Assembly: GCF_048544455.1 (NCBI RefSeq)
Contig: NC_133538.1
Coordinates: forward strand, 148,416,422 to 148,480,421
Direction of reading: 5' to 3'
Length of the DNA: 64,000 nucleotides
Source of the DNA: Silene latifolia
Lineage: Eukaryota > Streptophyta > Magnoliopsida > Caryophyllales > Caryophyllaceae
Shown here: one piece after another, positions 21,255-33,344 of the stretch
Layout of the letters: every line of letters starts with the position of its first letter
Numbering within the stretch: the stretch's first letter is position 1
Notes under the pieces: model-generated
The model's database searches: none
Told to the model about the DNA's origin: nothing
The model's input: only the letters and a program-made list of their open reading frames with translations
Translations under genes and position numbers: made by a program

Positions 21255-22849
21255 TGACGAGGCTGTCGCAACCTATCAAAGATAAACCCAGAAAGTCTCT
21301 AACAAATCCAGCTAGGGGAGTCGGGGTCGAATCCACAGGGAGGCTATGTAGCTATCTACTTGCTAATCTAAGTCTGTCGGTGTTATAAATGGGGGCTTAG
21401 ATAAGATAACTAAACTAAACAGTGAAAATTAAAAGAGTCTAAGAGATAAGAGAAAGGGATTAGGATGTCGGTTCATCAATGAATGCCAGATAATTGCAGC
21501 TAAGGTCACAGATCAATCACATGTATCAGTCTAAGGGGTAATGAAAAGGTCCTTCCGGTCCGCTATTCACCCTAAAATACTATTAACTTAGCTTCCGCCC
21601 TCATTAGAGTATCCTAAAGAATTGTAGCATGTCTCGCTCCTTCGAATCTTCCGATCTAGGTCAGAGTTTGCCAAAAACAACTAGAACAATCATGTGCATT
21701 AATTGTCTAATCGTCATTAAATGCTACTTATAACAACAAAGACATGATACTAACAATAGATCTACAAACCTAATAAGCAACTATCAACAATTCATTGATT
21801 CCCCTAAAACCTAGCAAGGGGATTAGCTACTCATACTAATTATCATGCTAATAAAAATAATTGAAACGATAACTAAACTAAACATAATGATTAAATTGAA
21901 AAAACAATTAAACTAATTAAGATAATAGAGTAAGAAGGGATAATCAACAAGAAATAAAGAGGAAAACAATTAAGGGAATTCGAAATTTTAAATTAACCAA
22001 AGAGAAAGGAGAGAAAGGAGAAAAGAATTACAAGTATAGAGCCGGAATAAGAAGAACAAAGCAACGTAATAGAGGTTCAAGCAATCAAAAGTTCCGAACC
22101 CTTAACCTAATGAATGTTTCTCTCTTTTATAGTAAGAGATTTTATTATCTAATAATATAATATAGCTAAATATAATAAGTCTCGATAAAAATCCTGCGCG
22201 CCGGGCTTGGTTTTGCTCAATCGAGGAACATAAAGTTGGTCGATCGAGAGATATCTTCCCCAAAAGCTCTCGATCGAACACTAAAGCACTCAATCGAATA
22301 TAGTAAGAATCAAGGTAGTCGATCGAGAGATTTAAAGTACTCGATCAAACACATAAAGTACTCGATCGAACACTAAAGTACTCGATCGAGTGGTTTCAGC
22401 GCGTAATTCCTGCTTCGCGCACTGAACTTCAAACGGTCGCCATTTCTTCGTTGCTTGTCGGAATCAAGCGACTTTCATGGCATTCGAAATCTAAGAAGAT
22501 AATCTTGCACCTTCACTTGGAATCATTTGAATATCAGTCGCATAACTCGAGATATAGCTCTTCAAAAAAGGCAATATTAATTTGAAGCTCTTATTTTGCT
22601 CGTCTAGCTTCTTTACTTCTACGCGCATCACAAATTAGTAGTTTCCAAGCTCCGACTCAACTAATATCCTAAATGCATGCATAGGGACATGTTTTAAGCT
22701 TGATTTTGCTTCTCTTTGGTTCATTCCTGCAAATAGGACAAGAGAAACCAAAGTAGACAATTCGGGGGACATTTGTAGCTTATTACTACGAAATATGCAT
22801 AGAAATGCGTGCAAATACGGTACAAAGTCTATATAAAATGCACGCATCA
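21255..22849 (-). repeat. 5' LTR of Athila-like element
   Basis: Direct repeat partner of 16260-17853, ending in GCACGCATCA on +. It carries the second TCGATCGA array at 22225-22392. Confidence 0.93.
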
Positions 22850-23087
22850 ATTTGTATCTATTTCTTCCACGTCTCCTAACACGTGTCCTTCAGTGCATTG
22901 CTTAAAAATCACGGTGATCTAAGCGACATCTCTTCATAATATGCATTAGATTTTATTGGATTCTTTTATTAAGTACCCTTATTTTATAGTAAAAACGTCT
23001 TCTATAATATCTTACTCCACAAGAAAAATCCTCAAATCACTTTTCAAAAACTTTTCTTAATTTTCAGAAAAACTCTAAAAGGTTACC
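22850..23087 (+). promoter_or_regulatory. Leader of the antisense plant-mobile-domain gene
   Basis: AT-rich, with a TTTTATAGTAAAA box about 105 bases upstream of the ATG at 23088 and a pyrimidine-rich leader ending in TTACC before ATGG. Together with 16090-16259 it would have formed a divergent promoter region before the Athila-like insertion. Inference. Confidence 0.35.
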
Positions 23088-26000
23088 ATGGCATCTTCTT
23101 CGTCTGCCACCTTAATTGGACCAATTCGGTACAACTCTTTGCAAGGAAAAGACCTCCCTGTAATCTATTCGATTGCAAATACGCATTATGCATTTTACCA
23201 CCCCCCAGGGTTAGTCCTGGATCTCAAACCCGATGATGGTGAATTTCCTGACGCCACCTTAGGCTCCTTAATTCAACCACGCTGATATGCCGGTGTTGAT
23301 AAACTCTTACTCGAAGCCCAAAAAAGCATGGCCTCTCATTATCCGGATACTTATAATACCCGTCCACTTGCCTTCTATCCAGACCCTTTTCAAATTAATT
23401 GGGTTGGGGTTTCCAATCCAATCAAGGGATGGTGTAATGGAAAGGACAAAAGCAAAACTTTGGGAATCAGCGCTTGGTATAAATACCTATCCAGGTTCCA
23501 CAATAAATGGATTGAGAATCGAATTGATCCATTCACCCGTCTAGTACATTATAACATTCTCCCTTTTGATAGTACCATATGTTCAGTACTTTTGTCAATA
23601 TGGAATCCTGCGCTAAACTACTTTTTCCTACTACATGGCGCCATTACCATTACGTTGGTTGATATTAGTTACCTGACTAGTTTATCACTAGTTGGCCCTG
23701 CGAGAAATTTTATTTCTTTGGACAAGAATGATCTTTCAGATGAAGGGAACCATCTCTGCAAAGGAGTGTTTGACATATGGGATCGACGCATTGCAGCGCC
23801 TAAGAAGGGTTTCTCGGAGATCAAGAAAAGTTCAAAAGTGACCCCTCAGTTGAGTTGAGGACGTTATCTTTCTCGCTTATGTATTCTCGAGGCTCTTGAT
23901 GCCCAAGAGCGGTGGATGCATCCGTGGATTCATTCCACTCGCCGCTAAAATTCAATCATGCACCGGACCTATTCCTCCGACGCCTTTGGTGTTAGGCTCG
24001 GTCTACAGCATGCTTCGATGCTGCCACCAAGTTGCTCATAAATTCCTTAAGGATGACGACAAAGAACCCAAAGAACCAGGCCTTACCCCAACTTTTAGTG
24101 GTGTAAGTGGTCCCCTATGTCTTTTATCTTGTTGGACAACTCTTTATTTTCCTTACCATAGCGCCATTGACCCCAAACAAATTAGGAAAGGCAATGGCAG
24201 TCTTAAACACTATAGTCTTGTTGAGTTCTTTCTTTGTCAACGGAATTCCCTTTGTGCCATTACTTAATGTTATATGCAAGGGCACCACCTATCTGATTCC
24301 CCAATTTCTATATTAAAGTTCTACCTGCCTCCATGGATGATTGCCATGGAATTACCAGTTCTTGAAGAACCAACTTAAGAAATTTAGGACAGCTTTCTGT
24401 GTCCTGGAGATTTGCCGTACCCATTCCTAACTACTAATTTTTATGTGGAGGTATATAACCCTTAACTTGTCGCACGCCAATTTGGCCTTGTTCAATATTT
24501 TGAAATTCCATTCTTGTGGTCAATAAACAGCCCATGGCATGATATAGTAAAATTGAACATTGCGGACGTTCAAAAACTCTTTTCCAGTGCTGTTCTAGTA
24601 TCTGTGACACAAAGCTGCCGCTATAGCATGGTGCGGCCACAGCCTCACATATCCAATGGTGGTCTTCCTCACCATGGTGTTCAGCAGATAGCCTGATCCA
24701 AGCTACTGGCACGCTTAAATAAAACATCAAAGGTAATCTCAAACCATTATAACGATTTATTTATAACCAATTCTATCGCTTTTCTCGACAGATGTCCTTA
24801 TACAATTCTATCCTTGCAGTCAAAACATCAGCTTTAAAGTTTTTGGCTTTATCCACTCATCATGACATACCACTTAACTTTGCGTCTGCAAGACACTCAG
24901 CGCCTACCATTCAGGAGCTTGTCATTCCCTTAGACTTCCCAGGGAAGTTCAACATCCCTATTTTGCCTTTATTCATAAGATGAAAGTGATCCCTATTAGC
25001 GCCGAAGCAGAGGAAGAAGAACCCTGCAGGGGGAAAACTCAGATGAAACCATCGAAGAGAAACCTCATGTCAGGAAATGAGATGTTCCCTCCACTTTAAG
25101 AAAAAGTCCCAAAAAGCGACAAGTTATCGACCTTGCGCCTGTTAATTCCCAGGCTCCAACCACTCAAGTAATTGAGATCGTTGATCAGGGTCGGACAACC
25201 CCTTCTTCCTTGACCATTTTGAGCCAAGAACATGCACCTCAGCCTTTTGCTTCAGTCATTACAACAGAGCAAACAACGCATACCCCCCCCCCCCCCCCCC
25301 ACCCACACACCTTAAGAAGGGTAATTTGGCTCGAGAGAAGTGCCTCGAAACTGCCAATTAATTCACACTGACCCCTCAAGGCCAATGTTTTAAAGCTGCT
25401 CCAAGGGCGTCATCTCCCATTCATGTGATCACAAATTCAAGTGAAGCACTTCAAAGGCACCTTGTTGCAACCATGATTGTAGATGATGTTGTAGCCTAGA
25501 ATCAGGAACTCGCTATTCAAGTTATACGTGAACAGTCACCATCAGACTCTTAAATCTTCCAAGTTGTTCTTCGTTCTTCAGAAGAAGATTTTTTCAAAGA
25601 GAATGAAATGGTTCAAACACCATCTCCTCCCAAGAGCACCTCTCAAGAAAATATCCTTGAAAAGCTTACACCACTGGCGTTGTCATGGCTTGAACAAACA
25701 CCACTGGCTAGCAAAATGATAAGTTCGCCTTCAGCATTTCCCGTCATTTCCGAATTGGAATGTCTGGCATTATTACAAACCAATAGAGAACTACTCTAAC
25801 AACTCCATGAACTTTGCCAGGTGTCAGGAATTTCTTCCCCCTTTCGATCCACGCCCGAGTTCAAGCTATGTTGAAAGGATAAGTCAACTACAAGCACTGG
25901 TGCTAGATGACTTTGACAGGTATGAATGCCTATATGAACAGTTTTATGCTGACACTGTGTCACACAGACCCTCTGTTATTAGGTAACCTCAGCATTCGAT

Positions 26001-26312
26001 GCTCGACGTCAACATGAACGCCAAATTGAGTAACTTGATCAGAAAATAAGTGATGCACAAAATGCCCTCAATGAGATGAAGGCTCAGCGCCAAGCTTTTT
26101 CTAAAGGTTTATCTATGCTACCTTCTTCGCTTGGACAGCGAGCCTATCTAATTCAGGCTCAAATTGATAAAAGCCAGCAACATGTCTCCTCAATTCAGGA
26201 GCAGCTGGACGAAATGAAGAACCAATGGAACTCTCGCTCCCAGGCCCTCAATGATGAAATCTCATCAGGTTTCCTGGCTTTTGTTCGTCAAGCCAAACAC
26301 TCCGAGGGCTAA
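23088..26312 (+). pseudogene. Plant-mobile-domain (PMD) gene, antisense to the Tat-like pol
   Basis: The ATG at 23088 starts a frame interrupted at 23283 by an in-frame TGA and reopened in the same frame to 23858. Recognisable PMD motifs follow in order: GAITITLVDISYLTSLSLVGP (about 23637-23700), PLVLGSVYSMLRCC (about 23980-24025), GVSGPLCLLSCWTTLYFP (about 24095-24150), ARQFGLVQYFEIPF (about 24470-24515). The end (26076-26312) is helical and Gln-rich, with coiled-coil character (QAQIDKSQQHVSSIQEQLDEMK). Several frame changes break the middle. PMD proteins (relatives of MAIL1/MAIN) are known both as plant nuclear proteins and as passengers of transposons. The stop codon lies 10 bp from the integrase stop on the other strand, so the genes converge tail to tail. 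An 18-C run (25283-25300) lies in its disordered part. Confidence 0.7.
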
Positions 26313-26322
26313 TTTTATTTAA

Positions 26323-27900
26323 TCAGTGTAATGCCCACATGTTATCCCAAAACTCTCGATATTGTGTTTTAATGTTTGTTGCGTACTTCTTCCAAATAGT
26401 GGGATGATAGAACTTCAAAATTTTGCTGTTTATGCTTCTTTTTAATTGTGTCCCATCAAAGTTTTGCAGGCCATATGCATTTCCTGAAATAACATTAATA
26501 ACCTTAAACGGTCCTTTCCATCTAGGTGACCATTTTCCATGGAATTGATCCTTATGCCCTTCTGGCAAGATCACTTTCCACACCAAATCTCGCACTAGGA
26601 AAGATTTAGCCTTAACACGAGCATTATATGTTCTGGCTGACTTAATCTTATTTTGCAACAAATTCGTCAGCGCCTGCTCTCTTAGATATTAAATATCTAG
26701 ATTAGCGATACTCATAGATTCAGCATAAGAACCTAAATCCATCGAATTTTGATATAAAATCAGATTAGATTCCACATTAACCTCAGCTGGAATTACAACA
26801 TCATGACCAAAAACTAATTGATAAGGAGTGTACCCTATAACCCCCCCCCCCCCCTTTTTAAAGTTCTATATGCCCACAACGTATCAAGCAACTTCTAATT
26901 CCAAACTCTAGGATTGTCATCAATAATTTTAGAAATCCCAGCCTTAATCAACTTATTCGTGGATTCAGCTTGCCGATTAGCCTCTGCATAATATGGAGAA
27001 GAATTTAAATGCTTTACTCCAAATTGACTGGTAAATTCTTGTATAGCCGTCCCATTACAAATAGGCGCTTCGTCAACTGTAATACTTTTTGGAACTCCAA
27101 AGCGAATAAAAATATATTCTTTGAAAAAGTCCACTAAATCCTGTGTCCTCACAGTTTTAAAGGGTTTAGCTTAAACCCACTTACTAAAGTAATCAGTTAT
27201 TACCACCACGTATCTATGTCCTTTATAAGAAGGTGGAGTAATATCACCAATCATATCCATTGCCCAGCCAGGGAAAGGCCATGACTTTATAATGGGCTTT
27301 AAATCATTAGTAGGGACCTTATTAATATGACCATATACAACGCTGACACAGCTTGCAGCCTTTTGCATAGGCCACACAATTTTCTAAAATGGAAGGCCAG
27401 TAAAAACCATGACGATGAATCAACCATCGCATCTTTGGTCCAGACTGATGAGTGCGACAAACACCCTCACGAACCTCTGTCATGATAAGTAAAGTATTGC
27501 CAACGCCTAAGCATTTCAATAATACTCCCTGATGATCCTTCTTATACAGGATTTCATCAATTAAAAAGTACCCGAATGCTTGCTTTTGAAGCTTAGTATT
27601 CAATCCTTTCTGAGATGGGCTATTTAAAAAACTTAAAATGTCAGTCCACCAATCCAAAGACTGTTCCAAAATGTTAACCTTACAAATTTCTGTCGTAAAA
27701 ATATCTTCTTTTTTAAGAAAATTCCTTTCGAAACGCTCCACATTCGTCAGCACATCAAAATCTTGTAAGTTATACCCAGAAGCAAATTGAGCCAATTGAT
27801 TCGCCATTGCATTTTGATCTCTTAACACATGAACGCATTCAATTTGAATGTGGAGGGCACCAAGTTCGATTAGTTTCTCCAAACGAATAACAAGTGTAAT
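26323..27900 (-). pseudogene. Tat-like integrase and end of second RNase H (broken)
   Basis: On -, 27906 onward gives the end of the second RNase H (HVLRDQNAMANQLAQFASGY), then the zinc-binding integrase N-terminus (GVCRTHQSG...CKLCQRC), the core with FPGWAMDMIGDI (first Asp), a Ser-to-Val changed VDEAPICNG second-Asp site and SPYYAEANRQAESTNKLIK (Glu region). The C-terminal part (26661-26323) has DLVWKVILPEG and KWSPRWKGPFKVI, the GPY/F-like end. Stops near 27377, 27170 and 26860 interrupt it; a 14-C run (26841-26854) marks one break. Role in the family: insertion of the cDNA. Confidence 0.85.
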
Positions 27901-29218
27901 ACTCACGATGTTTAAGGACTCTTTTGACCGACCCTTTGACCAGGAAAGACCTTAGGAAGGGATAGGTGAGAGACTAGGTTAGGATAGGTACCTCACAGGA
28001 GTTTTTACTCAACCTACCAGGGACTACTCGGCCGAGTATTATGTATACTCGACCGAGTAGAGCCTACTCTGGCGAGTATATGAGTACTCGACCGAGTATG
28101 GCTGTTGTTGATGCGTTGATATAAAAACGCGAGTTCGCAAGATTTATTTCATTTTCCCATTTTCGACAGTTCCTCTTCCTCTAACCTTATCCTACCTCTC
28201 TCTCACCAATCACCTCTACCGCCATACACTCTCATATATATAGCCTACATATCAACCATGGGAAAGATGGGGTTTGCATAGGAAGGATGTGTGCGTGGTC
28301 GTCGTCTGTGTCACCGTCGGTCTGCGTTGCTAGGTAAGTCGCTGTTTTGTGGTTTCCTTCAGTAGATTGTTGGAAGTAGTTGTATAATACGATTTGGTCA
28401 TCGTTGTAGGATTCGTCTCGGAGTCTTGCTTGGCTGTGTGTGGATGCATTTTAATGGTTGGCGTTAAGGTAGGGTTTCCCTACTCAGTTACTGTTAATTG
28501 ATTTAAGATGTGATTGTATTGTGTATGCTTGTTTCTGCTGATAATCGGAGTGTTGGTGTTGTGGTGGTGGTTGTGATGTTGTTGTGTTGGTTATGGTGGA
28601 GTCACTTGCGGGAGTGGCTTCACGCCCTAGTTCGCCCTCCGTGGAACCCGTCACGGGAGGGGATGTGCACATTAAGGGACAGGGTTATCGCTCGTTGATG
28701 AGCGGGATTTTGGTGGGGAATGGCTGCGGTCCCCTACTGGCGGTGTGGGCTACCTGTTGCGATGGGTAGTCTGGCAGGTCTACACACTTCGGTGTGTAGT
28801 CGGTTACTGTGTGAGATCGGGAGACAGGAGATGGTGGATGATCAGCTGGTTACTTATCATACTTGTCTTATTTTAATTGTTTAGTAACTGACCCCGTGTT
28901 ATATTTTTAAAAAATGTGGTGATCAATTCGGGGATGGTGAGCAGTTGGCTTAGCAGGTATAGTTGATTGTTGTTGTCCGGCATGGAGGGAATCGAGTCAC
29001 CACGCTACCGGCATAGGTGTTGAGACGCATGAGTTCTTTAGCAGTCATACTTATCACTTGTATTCAGTTTTGTTCCGTGGTTGTAAAGTGTTAAGTAATT
29101 AATTATCAATGTTCTTTTATTGTCTATTTGATCTACTACCTCGGGTGACCGAGATGGTAACATCCTCATACACTGGGATGGTCCTTGGTAAGGCATCCTG
29201 GTGTGCGGGGGTGTTACA
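27895..29218 (+). mobile_element. Solo LTR (1324 bp) inside Tat-like RNase H
   Basis: It starts TGTAATACTC and ends GGGTGTTACA, and is flanked on both sides by ACAAG (27890-27894 and 29219-29223), a 5-bp target duplication. There is no internal coding region. Its middle and 3' half resemble the LTR at 30216-31308 (shared GTGGCTTCACGCCCT-like and GGATGTGCACATTAA stretches), so both belong to one family. Removal of the insert joins the two parts of the second RNase H. Confidence 0.9.
28024..28100. repeat. Array of TACTCGACCGAGTA palindromes in the solo LTR
   Basis: Four copies of ACTCG-N-CCGAGTA or a close variant at spacings of about 21, 19 and 20 bp. Confidence 0.92.
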
Positions 29219-29223
29219 ACAAG

Positions 29224-30215
29224 CGCCTCATATTCCACTTTATTATTAGTATTATGACCATATAAAGTCATAGTTAATTTCCATTCTCTCCCCACAGGAG
29301 ATGAAATAACAACACCAACGCCTGAGCAATTTGAGGTGAATGATCCATCAAAATACATTTCCTAGGGAGTACAGTTATTATTATCATTTGTTTCTATATC
29401 AAAACAAGAATGTTCAATAAGAAAATCAGCTAATACCTGACCTTTCATCACCCTTTGCGGAATATAAACTAAATCAAAGTGAAGTATATGAATACTCCAC
29501 TTACTCAAACTCCCTTTTAATAAAGGTTGTGATAATATGTGCTTCATCACATCCATCACTGATTCTATATCTATAGTATGAGCCATGAAATAATGTCGTA
29601 GCTTAACCGAAGGGTCATAAAGATTTAAACACACCTTTTCAAAATAAGTGTAGCGCTGCACCATTTCTTGGAGGACCCGGCTAAAATAAAATACCACTTG
29701 TTCAAAGCCTTGCTCATTTTCTTGGGATAACATGCAACCAATTGACTGGTCAGCGGCTGACAAATAAAGTCTAAACGTCTTGCCTGTTTTTGGAGAAATT
29801 AATACAGGAGGATTAATCAAATATTTCTTAATTTGATCAAACGCTTCCTAATGGCTCCTGTTCCAAACAAAAGCATTTTCCTTTTTTAATCGTAGCAACG
29901 GAGAAAAAACTTTAGTCTTTAAGGCTAAATTGGCAATAAATCGTATAACATAATTTACTTACCTCCGGAATCGCTGCAATTCCATTTTATTAGAAGGAGG
30001 TTTAGCATTTATCACTGATTTGGCCTTATTCCTGTCAATTTCAAGTCCCCGTTGGTGAATAAAAAAAGCAAGGAAATTTCCAGCACTGACAGTCTGACAC
30101 CAAAAGCACACTTCAAAGGATTCATTTTAAGATTAAACTTTCTCATCCTTTCAAATGCATGTCTAAGATGAAACAAATGTTCATCAAAATCGTTGGATTT
30201 GACAACGACATCATC
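29224..30215 (-). pseudogene. Tat-like RT end and RNase H domains (broken)
   Basis: At 30215-30090 on - the frame reads DDVVVKSNDFDEHLFHL and MNPLKCAFGV, that is, the sequence right after the catalytic Tyr of a gypsy RT. It continues with the tether (RFIANLALKTKVFSPLL, near 29930). The first RNase H follows (29820-29362, with ADQSIGCMLSQ and the final VLADFL). The second RNase H starts at 29358 with MYFDGSFTSNCSGVGVV and is interrupted by the solo LTR. Several stops are present. Confidence 0.83.
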
Positions 30216-31308
30216 TGTAATACTTCAAACAACGTTCACTACTCTCCATCTTTTACAGTCAAATCTAAGGCTAGGGTTCATAGCGTTTGGGGATTTTTAC
30301 ATCCTCGGATTTTGGGTAAGATCTCTTTGCTTTTCTATTATTGTTATGCTAATTTTGTTTAAACCCTAATTTGGGTGATTTGGGGGTTTTGGATATAAAT
30401 TAGATTATGATGTATAGTTGTCGATTATTGTTGTAGGTGACAATGTGGTACTCTTGTACAATTGTATGTTTAGCTGCAGTTATAGCGGATTGCGAAAAGG
30501 TACGGTTTTCCCTACTCAGTTTATTGTATAATAATATAACATGTGGTGATTTCATTGTTGGCATGATTAATATTATTGTTGGAATTGTTTATCTTGGAAT
30601 TTGGCATATTGTATTGATATTGTGAATTGGTTGTAATTGTATGTGGTTCGCGAGGTGCACCCTTGGCTGAATAGAGTCATTTGCGGGAATGGCTTCACGC
30701 CCTTGATTCACCTCTTGTGGTTCCCATCACAATGGGGATGTGCACATTAATGGACCTAAGTTATTCGCTCTTGGAGTTGAGCGGGGCTTAGGTGATAAGG
30801 CTGCGGTCCCTACTGGGGGTGTGGATTACCTATTGCGATGGGTAATCTGGCAAGGCTACACACTTTAGTGTGTGTGGTCAATTATTGGAGGTTATTGGAG
30901 TTGGAGGAATGTGTTTGGATTGATTGGATGTGTATTGTTTATTTCTTATCTTGATTATTCAATTGACTGACCATGTTTAAATGCTTTGAAAACTATGGTG
31001 ATCCATTTGGGGGATGATGAGCACTTGATTAGCAGGTGTACATTTGGATAGCTCGCGGGAACTAGCTGGGATGGAGTCATCACTGGTTTTGGAGTCTTTA
31101 GTCTTCCGCTGGTACTGTTGTTTTAGTTTTGGTTTTGGTTTGACAGTTGTATAGTTTTAAACTTGAACTTTAAATAATATTCTTTTTTGGTCACTTGTGA
31201 TATACTTTACCTCGGGCAATCGAGATGGTAGCATTCCCATGTGCTAGTGTGGTCTCCCATGTGCTAGCGTGGTCTTGGTAAGGCACCGTGGTGGGTGGGG
31301 GTGTTACA
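30216..31308 (+). repeat. LTR of the truncated element
   Basis: About 1093 bp, diverged from the 27895 solo LTR. It has an internal 20-bp duplication, TCCCATGTGCTAG..., at 31235-31254 and 31255-31274. Confidence 0.85.
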
Positions 31309-31311
31309 AAG

Positions 31312-31323
31312 TGGTATCAGAGC
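31312..31323 (+). promoter_or_regulatory. Primer-binding site (initiator tRNA-Met type)
   Basis: TGGTATCAGAGC, three bases after the LTR end. Confidence 0.93.
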
Positions 31324-31689
31324 GATGATTTTGGAACCTGTAACCAATGAATCTAATGAATGTAGAGAGTCAAATTAAATGAACCCGGGTAGGAGTTGTT
31401 AGGAGCTAATGCAAAGGCTTGGGACACGTCCTAAAGTCGTGAACTTGCCCTTGCAACTTTGAACAGGTCACTATGGGTGAGTCATGGGATCGCTAATCCA
31501 TCACATTCTGATAATCTGAATTGCAATGCATCTTTTCTCCATCTTGTAGAAACGTAATCATCTGGAATTGTCTTCTTGCCGTTAGCCGACAAAATCCATA
31601 CTATATGTCGGCATAGAAATCCCATCCTTTCAAACATCATACAGCTGCACCGTGTAGCCAGTGTCCCTGTAATCAAATTAAATTATGCC

Positions 31690-32050
31690 GTTAGTAGTCT
31701 TATACATATAATAATAAGAGTTAAACATTATCAAGGTAGAGTTATACATATAGCAACAAGAGTTATACATTCTGCAACTAGAGATATACATATAACAACA
31801 AGAATTATACATTCTGAAAGCTAAAGTTATTCAAAATGTAATCAGAGTTATACTACAAATAACTGCAGTTCAGTGAAAAATTGAATAACTTCTAATATTA
31901 TTCAGAAAGTAGAGTTATATATATGGCAACAAGAGTTATACATTCTGCAAGTAGAGTTATACATATAATAACAAGAGTTATACATTCAGAAAACTTAAGT
32001 TATTCAAAATGTAATCAGATTTATACAACGAGATAAGCTGCGATTCGATG
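31690..32050 (-). repeat. 21-bp repeat block in intron 3 of the FAR1-like gene
   Basis: Units such as AGTTATACATTCTGCAACTAG (21 bp), about eight clear copies of AGAGTTATA on +, the reverse complement of the intron 1 units. Confidence 0.9.
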
Positions 32051-33344
32051 AACAATTGTATAACTTCTATGTTCAGACAATGTAACTTTGGCACTATATC
32101 TAGCAACTTCATTCAACTACCACATAGATAAAGATTATGCCAAAATGTTGTTACCTAGGTTGTACTCTACGTTGAAACTTTTCTCTCTGATTGAATCCTT
32201 AACGACAGTCACTTCAACTCCATCGACTTCAGCATAGCCCCCGGTCTTACATGTATTGATTGAGCAAATGACCACTACTTGGAATTCCTTGAAAACCTCA
32301 CGGGTATAAACATTTGACGCATATTCCTCTATGGGTAAATGCGTCCCCCTTGCTAGTGTTGAGTGTCGGTTTTCATGGTCAAGTCTCTTCTGCGGTTGAT
32401 GGTCCATAGCGCTTTCAAAACGCATCCAAAACTCCACTATCGTACCTGACTTCTGCTCAAACTTCTTAAAAAAACTATTAATGCTCTCTGATCTCTGGGT
32501 TGTCCTCATTACACCACCCATGTTCAAGTCCCTGCAATGCGCCATCACCCATTGGCTCCTTTTATCGTACGCTTCTGTAAACCACTCTTCGTTCATAAGA
32601 CCATGTGCTTCCATTATTTCTGCCCACCTACAGTCAAAGTCGTATGCTTCTAGGTTGTTGTCCCATATAATGTTGTTCAATTTCTGAAGGAACTCCTTAT
32701 AATCCTCCCTTGTCACCCTGAACTTCGATGGCACCTTGTTCATTATATGCCACATGCAAAATCGGTGGCGTGCAGTCTTGAAGGAAAGGGGTACGGCCTT
32801 AATAATGCCCGCATCCTGATCTGTGATATTGTACTTGGGTTCCTTTCCACCCATAGCATTCAAAACCTGTTGAAAACCCACTGGAAGGATTCATGGTCTT
32901 CATGGGCAATCAATGCCCCACATAATGTCACTGATCGCTTATGGTGATCTATGCCAGTGAATGGCGTGAAAATCATATCGTACTTGTTTGTTGAGTATGT
33001 TGGGTCGTACGACACTGCATCTCCAAAAATGGAGTAGTTCCTTCTAGCGGTTCTGTCAGCCCAGATTGCCCTTCGAAGACTGTTATCCTTGTCAACTTCA
33101 TAATCAAAATAAAATCCCTGCCTATTTTGTGCCATATTCTTGAATCGGTCTATGAACAATTGACCGTCCCGTTTATGGATGAAGCATTTCACATCTCGGT
33201 GGAAGTTCTTAAAATCAGTTAAGGATGCACCAATGTTCTCGAACCCGTTTACGAGTTCCTTACACATGTTGTACGTCCTAGTTGCTCCTATCCTCAACTG
33301 CAGTGGACAACAAATCCTGATCAGTGCTGATTAATAATCAAGGA

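Larger units (their letters stand above)
16260..22849 (-). mobile_element. Athila-like Ty3-gypsy element, gag-only, non-autonomous
   Basis: Two direct repeats of about 1.59 kb (16260-17853 and 21255-22849) flank 3.4 kb. On - the LTRs read TGATGCGTGCA...CTC[A/G]TCA. Next to the right LTR is a primer-binding site TGGCGCCATTGCCGTGG, of the type used by Athila elements, and next to the left LTR a purine-rich GGTTTGGGGAAGTT. The interior has gag remnants and no RT, RNase H or integrase, so it must have moved with help from another element. The flanks GTTCA and ATTTG do not match, so no target duplication is seen. It sits inside the Tat-like element. Confidence 0.85.
12674..30215 (-). mobile_element. 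Tat-like Ty3-gypsy retrotransposon, 5' part lost, with nested insertions
   Basis: Read on -, the order is RT end, RNase H, second (archaeal-type) RNase H, integrase, then an antisense plant-mobile-domain gene, two extra sense ORFs, a G-rich polypurine tract and a 720-bp LTR. Two RNase H domains in a row and extra ORFs downstream of pol are marks of the Tat (Ogre/Retand) lineage. The RT is cut exactly at its YxDD site at 30215. No 5' LTR, gag or protease of this element was found in the window. Two foreign insertions (16260-22849 and 27895-29218) inflate its length. The assignment of the two ends to one element is inference from order and orientation. Confidence 0.72.
30216..31480 (+). mobile_element. 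Truncated LTR retrotransposon: one LTR, PBS and short interior
   Basis: An LTR (30216-31308, TGTAATACTT...GGGTGTTACA) is followed after three bases by TGGTATCAGAGC (31312-31323), complementary to plant initiator tRNA-Met. About 160 bases of interior follow; then the sequence changes abruptly to the 3' end of the FAR1-like gene near 31480. No 3' LTR was found. It belongs to the family of the solo LTR at 27895. The left end lies exactly at the YxDD codons of the Tat-like RT. Confidence 0.82.

Noticed and set aside
16255..22854. A 5-bp target duplication for the Athila-like element
   Set aside because: GTTCA on the left and ATTTG on the right do not match; borders are supported by LTR, PBS and purine tract only.
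28510..28769. Overlapping ORFs on + and - in the solo LTR
   Set aside because: They lie within a non-coding LTR and are not preserved in the related LTR at 30216.
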